A DNA stretch of 52,355 nucleotides from Paenibacillus alvei DSM 29 (GTDB lineage: Bacteria > Bacillota > Bacilli > Paenibacillales > Paenibacillaceae), in contig NZ_AMBZ01000016.1 in assembly GCF_000293805.1 (NCBI RefSeq), positions 1 through 52,355 on the forward strand, in the 5' to 3' direction. Position 1 is the stretch's first letter. Each line of letters begins with the position of its first letter. Shown here one piece after another: positions 7,339-13,990 of the stretch. A program made the translations under genes and the position numbers. A model generated the notes under the pieces. The model was given only the letters and a program-made list of their open reading frames with translations, ran no database searches and had not been told where the DNA came from.

Positions 7339-7599
7339 TTACAGGGGTTTCTTTTTATTTTGATTGCTCTTGCTCTTCATAAGCTCTACGGAAGCATAAA
7401 GCCCGGCGTATAGCGGCCACCCTGCCGAATCAACCTTTTCGAGAATCTGTAAATACGGTGCCGGTTCAAATTTCCCGTCGTTGAATACTTCAATGCGATC
7501 CGACTTGCTTAATTTGATCATGCTGCCGTCTTCACGCTGGATGGATACTATTCCATCCTCAACTACAAGTTGCCCAGTGATTACTTCAACTTTTCTCAT
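7339..7599 (-). CDS. Small phage protein, possibly DUF5348-like
   Basis: 86 residues, beta-rich at the start (VITGQLVVEDGIVSIQRED) with DRIEVFNDGKFEPAP and GWPLYAGLYASV. The G-x-EV-x-x-DGK-x-P order with a later GW-L-Y resembles DUF5348 proteins of Bacillota phages, from memory only. ATG at 7599 follows AAAGGACAAACGGA. The basic C-terminus KKKPL ends just before the zinc-ribbon gene. Confidence 0.55.
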   Translation of the reverse strand: MRKVEVITGQLVVEDGIVSIQREDGSMIKLSKSDRIEVFNDGKFEPAPYLQILEKVDSAGWPLYAGLYASVELMKSKSNQNKKKPL

Positions 7600-7680
7600 T
7601 CCGTTTGTCCTTTCTTATGGGCTTGTCCAACGCATCGGCTCCCATATCACACTTAACACTTCCTATTAGTGTCCAAAATC

Positions 7681-7695
7681 GTGATTTTAAGTCAC
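7681..7695. promoter_or_regulatory. Possible operator half-sites of the prophage switch
   Basis: GTGATTTTAAGTCAC has GTGA and TCAC arms like the operators in the 7941-8250 switch. It lies upstream of the gene 7339-7599. A nearby ATTAGTGTCC (7665-7674) resembles one half-site. Confidence 0.3.
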
Positions 7696-7737
7696 ATTAA
7701 ATTCAAAAAAAGCTTGTCTACCTATAAGGCCGCCGCT

Positions 7738-7851
7738 TTATGCGGTTGCCTCTTTTTGACTCGCCTTTTGCCGTCGAATTATTTCAACAGCTTCCGGCAC
7801 AACGATTTTTAGTAACCGTTGCATCTTTTCTGGCGTGAGAGTGATCTTCAT
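7738..7851 (-). CDS. Tiny phage protein (37 aa), unknown function
   Basis: ATG at 7851 with AGGTGG five bases upstream; reads MKITLTPEKMQRLLKIVVPE and continues helically to ...KEATA. First gene downstream of the switch on the leftward strand. No family recognised. Confidence 0.55.
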   Translation of the reverse strand: MKITLTPEKMQRLLKIVVPEAVEIIRRQKASQKEATA

Positions 7852-7937
7852 GCCAACCACCTCATTTCATAGTTGCCATATAATATTCAATTGGAGGCAA
7901 GTCCTATTACAAAAAACACGACACCGACAATAACTTC

Positions 7938-7967
7938 TTGCGTCACTAATAGTGACGGTGCTATAAT
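7938..7967 (+). promoter_or_regulatory. Rightward promoter with a palindromic operator in its spacer
   Basis: TTGCGT (7938-7943) and TATAAT (7962-7967) are 18 bp apart. The 17-bp perfect palindrome CGTCACTAATAGTGACG (7941-7957) fills the spacer, so a bound repressor would block polymerase. Transcription from it would run antisense through the small XRE gene 7987-8187 toward the second XRE gene at 8315. Confidence 0.55.
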
Positions 7968-7986
7968 GTGTTTAGTTGAGTCGTTC

Positions 7987-8187
7987 TTAGTCTATCAAGT
8001 CTGCAAAAAGTTCCTCGGATGGCCGCCCAAGAACTTTTGCAAATTTCAACATCACCTTAGCTTTTGGATGACGTCTTGCGTTTTCAATTTGTCTAACGTA
8101 GTTTTCTGTAACACCAACAATTTCAGCCAATTCTCTTTGGGTTAAATCAAGATCTTTTCGGGCAGACTGAAAGTTTAAACGAACCAA
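7987..8187 (-). CDS. Cro-like XRE-family regulator (prophage switch)
   Basis: 66 residues from a TTG at 8187 (in-frame TGA lies just upstream; AAAGGAG is about 12 bases away). Nearly the whole protein is a helix-turn-helix domain: LTQRELAEIVGVTENYVRQIENA is the recognition unit. It begins the leftward early transcript from the promoter at 8252-8280, the position of cro in lambdoid-style switches. It may instead be a second repressor. Confidence 0.8.
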   Translation of the reverse strand: MVRLNFQSARKDLDLTQRELAEIVGVTENYVRQIENARRHPKAKVMLKFAKVLGRPSEELFADLID

Positions 8188-8208
8188 TGTTGTTCACCAC
8201 TCCTTTCC

Positions 8209-8250
8209 GTGACTATTAGTGACTGATAATGTGACTTACCGTGACGTCAC
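8209..8250. promoter_or_regulatory. Operator cluster between the divergent XRE genes
   Basis: GTGACTATTAGTGAC (8209-8223), GTGACTTACCGTGAC (8231-8245) and the perfect palindrome GTGACGTCAC (8241-8250) share the TAGTGAC/GTCACTA half-site seen at 7941-7957. They cover the start site of the leftward promoter. Confidence 0.55.
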
Positions 8251-8251
8251 T

Positions 8252-8280
8252 ATCATAGCACACTCTTTTGTGGTGTTCAA
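8252..8280 (-). promoter_or_regulatory. Leftward early promoter of the prophage
   Basis: On the minus strand TTGAAC (8275-8280) and TATGAT (8252-8257) are 17 bp apart. Start of transcription would fall at about 8245, inside the operator cluster, leading into the gene 7987-8187 and the early operon. Confidence 0.65.
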
Positions 8281-8314
8281 CTTTTTATCAAAAAAATATG
8301 GAGTGTGTACTAAA

Positions 8315-8686
8315 ATGTCAAATGAATGCAAAGATATGTTGACTGACAGGTTAAAAGAAATGCGAGCTAAATATGGATTTAGCCAAGATTATGTAGCGGA
8401 GCGTGTTGGTCTAAAAAGGACGAATATTGCAAATTATGAATCAGGGAGAAACGTCCCTCCTGTTGATAAACTTAGAGACCTTGCCGATACTTACCACACA
8501 TCAATAGATTATCTTGTTGGGCGGACAAAAGCTCCAGAACCACAAATACACCGAGATGACATCATATCTGTAAAAGATATCAAGCATTTGAAATTGGAGT
8601 ATAACGGAACAGAACTCACGGACGAAGATAAGCAGTTAATTGTTAGTATGATAGAAAACATGCTTGCATTCAAAAATACAAAGTAG
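8315..8686 (+). CDS. XRE-family repressor (CI-like) of the left prophage
   Basis: About 123 residues from the ATG at 8315 (GGAGTG about nine bases upstream); the frame is open upstream to 8219 through the operators, which is not credible coding. N-terminal helix-turn-helix: MRAKYGFSQDYVAERVGLKR then TNIANYESGRNVPP, followed by the typical LADTYHTSIDYLVGRT. The C-terminal part is short and has no autopeptidase Ser/Lys dyad, so it is a small repressor of the immR or phi105 type rather than LexA-like. It is followed by the recombinase gene after 10 bases, so repressor and recombinase probably share a transcript. Confidence 0.82.
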   Translation: MSNECKDMLTDRLKEMRAKYGFSQDYVAERVGLKRTNIANYESGRNVPPVDKLRDLADTYHTSIDYLVGRTKAPEPQIHRDDIISVKDIKHLKLEYNGTELTDEDKQLIVSMIENMLAFKNTK

Positions 8687-8696
8687 GTGGACATTC

Positions 8697-10105
8697 ATGA
8701 GAGTCGGGAAGTATAGACGCGTCTCCACTGACATGCAACGTGAAGAAGGAATATCATTGCATACTCAGGATGAACGTCTAAATAGTTTTGTTCATTCACA
8801 GGGATGGACCGTTGTCGCAGATTATTCCGATGAAGGGTTTTCTGCTAAGGACATGAATAGACCAGCTCTCCAGAAATTGATTAGCGATATGCAACAAAAA
8901 AATAGATGTGCTTCTTGTATATCGTTTAGACAGATTGGTACGATCCGTGTCGGATTTACACGCATTGCTAAAGATCATGGATCAAAATGATGTCAAGTTT
9001 AGGTCCTGCACTGAGGTATTTGATACCACTAATGCTACCGGCAGACTTTTTATCACTATCATCGCCACGCTAGCGCAATGGGAAAGAGAAACAATAGCAG
9101 AAAGGGTTTATGACAATCTGCTGGAGCGTTCCGAACTGGGATTACGGAATGGTGGTCCGGCCCCATATGGTTATGAATACAACGAAAATAAAGAGTTGGT
9201 GCAAGTACCCGATGAGGTTAAATGGGTCGAATTGATATTCAGTAAGTATAAGACGACTGGTTCACAAAATATTGCTAAGATACTCAATAAACGTGGAAGC
9301 AGGACAAGGAAGGGTGAGCTGTGGAGCGATTTTTCTGTACGTTATATCCTAAGAAACCCGATTTATGCTGGCTATGTTAGATGGAATAGAAGAAGTTTTG
9401 CAAAAAAGAAATTTACAGGGAAAGATATTATCAAAAAGTTCAAACAAGATAATTTCCATCCCATCATAACGAAAAGAGAATGGGATGAAATTCAGGAACT
9501 ACTAAAACAACGAAGTCAAGTGGCATTTAGATCTGACAATTACTATCCTTTTAGTGGCATTGCTAAATGTTCTAAGTGTGGCCAGAGTTATACCGGAGCC
9601 TTTAAACATCGAAAAAAGGGTGGAGTTCTTCGTTTCTATAAATGTGCAGGTAGGTTTAAATTGGGGATATGTGATGCACCAGTTATCGCAGAAGAATCTA
9701 TCGAAAAAGCATTACTCGAGTGCCTAGAACTCCCCGAATTTGATTTAGAGTATCAGGACGAAAAAAAATCGACAAAGAGCAACTTGAAAAAGAAATAACA
9801 TTGATCGAAGGACGAATTAATAGACTTAAGGAACTTTACATTGATGGTGATATAGATAAAAAGAAGTACAAGGACTCTTTGGATAAAATGCATGAAGAAA
9901 AAGCCATTATTTTATCTGCCTTAGAAGCTGAGGAGGAAGAGGTTTCAAAGGAAGAATTAACACTATTCATAAAAACTTAAAACAACCTGGTACGATCTTT
10001 CGTACGAGACCAAAAAACTATGATACGCTCACTATTCGCATCTCTGACCATAGATATTTTGGAGCCTGCAAAAACTGGAAGATATCCAAAACCAGCAGTG
10101 GTTGA
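8697..10105 (+). pseudogene. Large serine recombinase (phage integrase), frame broken at A-runs
   Basis: ATG at 8697 with AGGTGG upstream. The N-terminal catalytic domain starts YRRVSTDMQ (catalytic Ser), continues with DEGFSAKDMNRPAL, YRLDRLVRSVSDLHALL and FITIIATLAQWERETIAERV, then a recombinase domain (GGPAPYGYEY, NPIYAGYVRWNRR) and a zinc ribbon (CSKCGQSYTG ... FYKCAGR). The reading frame changes at an A7 run near 8896-8902 and at an A8 run near 9761-9768; a third shift at an A5 run near 9970-9975 would extend it from the TAA at 9978 to a TGA at 10103. With the shifts joined, the length is near 465 residues, normal for a large serine integrase. Either homopolymer sequencing errors or real decay explain this. 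The gene abuts the prophage-prkA junction, as integrase genes normally abut attP. Confidence 0.8.
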
Positions 10106-10138
10106 AATAACGAATTTCGAATTCAATTAATTGGTTAC

Positions 10139-10576
10139 TTATGGTATGCATGGGTCTTCATGCATAGGGCAGCCCTTAATTGCATAAATAGCTCCCCGCT
10201 CGGTTCGGGAGAACTGCTCCATGCCTCGCTTCAGCATCGTGACCAACGTTGATTTCCCTCCGCTAACAGGCCCCATCAAGAGCAATATCCGCTTCCGCAC
10301 ATCAAGCCGCTTGGCAGCTGAGTGGAAATATTCTTCCACCAGTTTCTCAATGGCACGGTCGAGACCGAAAATCTCTTTATCGAAAAACTTATATCTCTTC
10401 TGCCCGTTAACCTCTTCCACACCATACGACGCAATCATTTCATACACGCGCGCATGTGCCGTCATCGCCGGAGCGGGGTCACGACGCAGCATCTCGACAT
10501 ATTGTTTGAATGTTCCGGTCCAGGCCAATTGTTCACTTTCGGCGCGATGTTCTGAAATCCGTTTGAATATGTCCAT
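10139..10576 (-). pseudogene. prkA: 5' fragment of prkA (serine protein kinase), split by the prophage
   Basis: 145 codons from the ATG at 10576 (GGAGG and AAAGGG upstream). The sequence follows Bacillus PrkA closely: GTFKQYVEML, FGLDRAIEKLVEEYFHSAAK, RKRILLLMGPVSGGKST with Walker A at 102-110, and YAIKGCPMHEDP at 131-142. After that only CIP and a stop follow. Full-length PrkA is about 630 residues, so some 490 residues, including the kinase C-terminal domain, are missing here and should lie beyond the far end of the prophage. In Bacillus subtilis PrkA acts in sporulation. A truncated product would keep part of the AAA-type nucleotide site but not the kinase region. Confidence 0.9.
10145..10166. 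other. Prophage attachment junction inside prkA
   Basis: Perfect 8-bp inverted repeat TATGCATG / CATGCATA around a GGTCTT spacer. PrkA-like coding sequence, read from the right, ends at about 10151 (after ...KGCPMHEDP), within this repeat. Serine integrase sites are imperfect dyads around a short crossover core, so this is the likely attL/attR. The exact crossover cannot be set without the other prophage end. Confidence 0.65.
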
Positions 10577-10668
10577 CCCTTTAAACCTCCATTGCTCCCG
10601 ATTTGCAACTCAGCCATTATCGCCGCTTTGCGTCTGTCTCACTTTAGAGAAAAAATTAGTGTACTACA

Positions 10669-10697
10669 TAACTATGCGGAACAAGCCTATGAATATC
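10669..10697 (-). promoter_or_regulatory. Weak SigE-like promoter upstream of prkA
   Basis: On the minus strand GATATT (10692-10697) is followed after 15 bp by CATAGTTA (10669-10676). The SigE consensus is about ATATT and CATACAnT, so the -35 fits and the -10 fits only partly. Confidence 0.3.
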
Positions 10698-10745
10698 ACG
10701 AAAATTTACTGCATATACTTCCGAACCTCAGGTAGATCTCGAGCG

Positions 10746-10754
10746 TGATATAAT
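10746..10754 (+). promoter_or_regulatory. Extended -10 promoter before the DUF2161 gene
   Basis: TGATATAAT (TG at 10746-10747, TATAAT at 10749-10754). Transcription would cross the terminator-like hairpin at 10780-10820 before the gene at 10841. Confidence 0.45.
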
Positions 10755-10779
10755 GGAGCAATGAGCAGTAGGAAATTAG

Positions 10780-10820
10780 GGGGAGGAGGAGTCATAATGA
10801 TGTTTAGCTCCCCTTTTTTT
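10780..10820 (+). terminator. Terminator-like hairpin in the leader of the DUF2161 gene
   Basis: GGGGAG (10780-10785) pairs with CTCCCC (10808-10813) over a 22-base loop and is followed directly by seven T (10814-10820). The loop carries GGAGGAG and an ATG-ATG, so a short leader peptide could be translated through it; attenuation is possible. Confidence 0.45.
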
Positions 10821-10840
10821 CATCGGGAAAGGAGTATATC

Positions 10841-11740
10841 TTGGGTATGGGCAAATCAACAGCATCAACTACCCGAATCGGTAGAGCAAAAAAATCTGAG
10901 AATCTGCAGACCGAAGCGTCAAGTGCAGAGCTAATCATCAATCAACCATTGTCGTCTGGGCGGCTTGAGCAACAGGAGCAGCAAGCAGAGCTTTCGAGGG
11001 CAATCCGCAAGGAATCAGAGCTGTATGCCCCTATAAAGGCATACTTCGAAACGATTGGATATCAAGTTCGCGGCGAGGTTCGCCATTGCGATATGGTTGC
11101 CATCCGCCCAGGTGCACCAGAAGCAGAGCCCATTATTATAGAACTGAAATCTTCCTTTAATGTTACACTGCTGCTGCAGGCCTTAGATCGAATGAAATTG
11201 TCCTCGACAGTATACGTTGCTGTTGCCAAAAAAGCAACCCGAAGCAGCCACTCTATTCATGGACTTCGTCAGTTGTGCGAACGCCTTGGGATAGGCTTCC
11301 TTCTCGTCACCTTCTACAAACGCAAGGCGCCATTTGTAGAGGCTATATGCCATCCTCCTGGCTGGACAAGCACAGAGCAAGGGAGCTTATATAAGCCTAA
11401 ACCAGTTAAAACGGTCAAGGCCAGAACATCCCGGCTCGTTCGTGAATTCCATGCGCGGAGCGGTGACTATAATGTTGGCGGTACGACGAAGCAGCCACTC
11501 GTCACGGCCTATCGCGAGAAGGCACTGCGCGTGGCGAATGTTTTGCAGGAGGGCCCTCTTCGAGCTGCTGTTGTGCGCAGCAGAGCGGGAGTTGGTGATG
11601 CGGCGAGCATACTGCAACGAAACTATTACGGTTGGTTCGAGCGCCAAAGCCGTGGTATTTACACACTTACACCTGAAGGGACAACGGCCGTCACGCAGTA
11701 TGCGAACATTATCGCGAAGCTGCCCGGACTATCTCAGTAA
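10841..11740 (+). CDS. DUF2161 protein with PD-(D/E)XK nuclease-like core
   Basis: 299 residues from a TTG at 10841, which has AAAGGAG six bases upstream; ATG at 10847 is possible. After a variable N-terminus the core reads ESELYAPIKAYFETIGYQVRGEV, CDMVAI (Asp84) and IIIELKSSF (Glu101, Lys103), the D...ExK pattern of PD-(D/E)XK folds, then ALDRMKLSSTVYVAVAKK. The C-terminal part resembles a winged-helix (VLQEGPLRAAVV...YYGWFERQSRGIYTLTPEG). DUF2161 proteins are thought to be nuclease-like but have no proven substrate. It stands alone and faces the terminator at 12225. Confidence 0.75.
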   Translation: MGMGKSTASTTRIGRAKKSENLQTEASSAELIINQPLSSGRLEQQEQQAELSRAIRKESELYAPIKAYFETIGYQVRGEVRHCDMVAIRPGAPEAEPIIIELKSSFNVTLLLQALDRMKLSSTVYVAVAKKATRSSHSIHGLRQLCERLGIGFLLVTFYKRKAPFVEAICHPPGWTSTEQGSLYKPKPVKTVKARTSRLVREFHARSGDYNVGGTTKQPLVTAYREKALRVANVLQEGPLRAAVVRSRAGVGDAASILQRNYYGWFERQSRGIYTLTPEGTTAVTQYANIIAKLPGLSQ

Positions 11741-11817
11741 TAAGATAAATGGATGATTTCAGCACGTATGTAGTCCTTTCCTCCCTTTGTTCCACTATCC
11801 CCTTGGGTCAGTTGACT

Positions 11818-12066
11818 TGTGGTACGACGATTGCGGGACAACGATTCGCAGTACAACAATTCGAAGTACGGCGATTACAGAACAGCAATTCACAGTAAAT
11901 CAATTCGAACAACAACGATTCGCAGAACAGTGATTACAGAACAACGATTCGTAATACATCAATTCGCAAAACATCAATTCGAACAACAACGATTCGCAGA
12001 ACAGCAATTCACAGTAAATCAATTCGCAGAACAACGATTCGGAATCGCAGCAACGATCCACAGTAA
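11818..12066. repeat. Degenerate 15-bp tandem repeat array (about 16 units)
   Basis: The unit AACAACGATTCGCAG recurs with period 15, with variants such as AACAGCAATTCACAG and AACATCAATTCGAAC; one unit near 11931 is a base short. Longer blocks of three or four units are themselves repeated (about 11890 and 11998). Open frames exist on both strands only because the period is a multiple of three; none has a ribosome binding site. The stretch 11741-12325 otherwise holds a purine-rich tract (12070-12130) and a terminator. Confidence 0.75.
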
Positions 12067-12224
12067 CTGAGCGAAGGGGAGAGTGTACCAAAGCAGCGGA
12101 AGAGAGAAAAGGGGCGAGGACAGGAGCAGAAATAGAAACAGAATCAAAAACAGTTGCAAATTCTGATGACAGTATCCTATTCCACTTACTTTCTGTATCA
12201 AATAGCCGCTATCCTGACTCCATA

Positions 12225-12258
12225 AAAAACAAGCACCTCAAAAGGGATGCTTGTTTTT
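12225..12258. terminator. Bidirectional intrinsic terminator
   Basis: AAAAACAAGCA (12225-12235) and TGCTTGTTTTT (12248-12258) form an 11-bp stem with A and T tracts on both sides. It separates the convergent DUF2161 and aminotransferase genes. Confidence 0.8.
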
Positions 12259-12325
12259 ATCTATTCCATTGCTTCCACCTGCACTTCTGTGCAACTGCGA
12301 AAGATTCAATTTTCAGTATACTGAC

Positions 12326-13537
12326 TTATACACCAGAATAGCGGCCAAGGAATTCGGATGCAGCATCTGTCAGGCGCTCCATACCGGTACGAATTACGCT
12401 AGGCTCCGCAAATGAATAGTTGAGACGCATCGTATTGCGATTTGGCTCCCCAGCGTAGAAGGAAGTTCCCGGAACAAACGCAACACCCTTCTCTACTGCA
12501 ACCTTCAACAATGCTTGCGCGTCCAAACCTTCTGGAAGCTCTACCCAGAAGAACATGCCACCTTGCGGAGTATTCCATTTCGCGTCTTTCCACATTTCTT
12601 GCTGCAGCTCGGACGCCATTGTTTCCATGCGTTCCTTATATACTCCAGACAGCTTGCGAATATGTCCATCCAGATCAAACACTTCAGGAAGAAGCATCTC
12701 GCCTAGGATCAGCTGATCCAGGACACTGGAGTGAAGATCCGCAGATTGCTTCGCTCTTGCCATCATGCGAATCACCTGCTTGTCAGCAACGATCCATCCT
12801 GTACGCAGACCTGGGGCAACCGTTTTACTGAATGTGCTCGTATATGCAACGATTCGCTCCTCCGGTTTGCCTTCTAAGGAAGCAATATTCGGTACGTTAT
12901 TGTCTGTAAACTTCAAGTCGCCATACGGATCATCTTCCAATACGAGAACCTCGTGCTCAAGGCACAGATTCAACAGCGCTTGTCTGCGTTCCAAGCTCCA
13001 TACCCGCCCTGTTGGGTTGCTGAACGTTGGTACGATATAGACAAACTTCGGATTGTGCTCTTTCAGCTTAGCAGCCAAATCTTCTGGCACCATGCCGTTG
13101 CTATCGCTTTCCACCGGAATGATGCGGGCATTATAGGAACCAAGCACCTGCAGGCATGCAAGATATGTTGGGTTCTCCACCAGAACAACATCACCTGGAT
13201 CCAACAACGCTCTTGCGAATAAATCTATCGCTTGCTGAGAGCCTGATGTAACTAGAATCTCATCCACTTCTGCTTGAATGCCACGATTCGCCTTCATACG
13301 AGCTGCCAGTCTCTCGCGCAGCACAACGGCCCCTTCAGTCAATCCGTACTGCAAGGCTTGGGGACCTTGGCTAAATACACGCCCAGAAGCTTCACGAATC
13401 GCATCGATCGGGAACAATTCGTCTGCAGGCAATCCACCAGCAAATGAGATTATCGACTTGCCTTGTGTCAGTTTAAGTATATCGCGTACTACCGAACTCT
13501 CTACAGAGCGCACACGAGCAGAAAAATTATATTGCAT
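12326..13537 (-). CDS. PLP-dependent class I/II aminotransferase (2-aminoadipate/LysN type)
   Basis: 403 residues, full length. PLP-binding features are all visible: SGSQQAIDLFARALLDPGD (cofactor phosphate region), SNPTGRVWS at 173-181, EDDPYGDLKF at 201-210 and the Schiff-base lysine in STFSKTVAPGLRTGW (Lys238). This is fold-type I, the subgroup annotated as 2-aminoadipate or aromatic/branched-chain transaminases; the exact amino donor cannot be told. Cytoplasmic. Its own promoter lies at 13662-13690 and a shared terminator at 12225. Unlike the gene at 48543 it has no GntR domain. Confidence 0.9.
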   Translation of the reverse strand: MQYNFSARVRSVESSVVRDILKLTQGKSIISFAGGLPADELFPIDAIREASGRVFSQGPQALQYGLTEGAVVLRERLAARMKANRGIQAEVDEILVTSGSQQAIDLFARALLDPGDVVLVENPTYLACLQVLGSYNARIIPVESDSNGMVPEDLAAKLKEHNPKFVYIVPTFSNPTGRVWSLERRQALLNLCLEHEVLVLEDDPYGDLKFTDNNVPNIASLEGKPEERIVAYTSTFSKTVAPGLRTGWIVADKQVIRMMARAKQSADLHSSVLDQLILGEMLLPEVFDLDGHIRKLSGVYKERMETMASELQQEMWKDAKWNTPQGGMFFWVELPEGLDAQALLKVAVEKGVAFVPGTSFYAGEPNRNTMRLNYSFAEPSVIRTGMERLTDAASEFLGRYSGV

Positions 13538-13661
13538 AACGTATCATCCCTTCCTATTTCCAAAAATGATACACCCAACGCATTATTAATGCAACGGTCA
13601 GTATGATTTGCAGTCATCACAATCTTGTCACCTGTGTAAGCGTATCCGGCATCATAATTAC

Positions 13662-13690
13662 ATTATATAGTGATCGTTCTCATTGTGTAA
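13662..13690 (-). promoter_or_regulatory. SigA-type promoter of the aminotransferase gene
   Basis: On the minus strand TTACAC (13685-13690) and TATAAT (13662-13667) are 17 bp apart. The rest of 13538-13990 shows only a hairpin near 13901. Confidence 0.6.
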
Positions 13691-13900
13691 GCACCCGTAC
13701 AGGCTGTTTCACTACTTCAATTATATGTTTAAGCGAAAGCGAAATCTATGCCCCAATACATGTTAGTTAGCTATCGATTAAGGAACAGCAAACTTTCGTG
13801 CATTATCTCCTTCCATGCTTGTATTCTTGTATGCCTTTATGCTTGCTACTGTAACATTTAACTTGCCATCATACGTATGTGTATAACTCATTTCGAACAA

Positions 13901-13946
13901 TAAGGAGTACCCTACCACTATAAATAAGATGATTAGGCACTCCTTA
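13901..13946 (-). repeat. Inverted repeat after the sensor kinase gene
   Basis: TAAGGAGT (13901-13908) and ACTCCTTA (13939-13946) can pair over a long loop just beyond the stop at 13991. No T-run follows, so termination is uncertain. Confidence 0.35.
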
Positions 13947-13990
13947 TGCGATCAACACGAATATGTTTTTTTCTGGTATATCCACCCATT

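Noticed and set aside
8697..9980. Programmed -1 frameshift in the recombinase
   Set aside because: The two main shifts need opposite directions and lie at plain A-runs without a clear stimulatory element; error or decay is simpler.
11818..12066. CRISPR array
   Set aside because: Period is 15 bp with no spacers and the units are degenerate; no cas genes are near.
11900..12091. Pentapeptide-repeat protein on the minus strand
   Set aside because: The five-residue pattern follows directly from the 15-bp period. It lacks the A(D/N)LXX pattern and any ribosome site.
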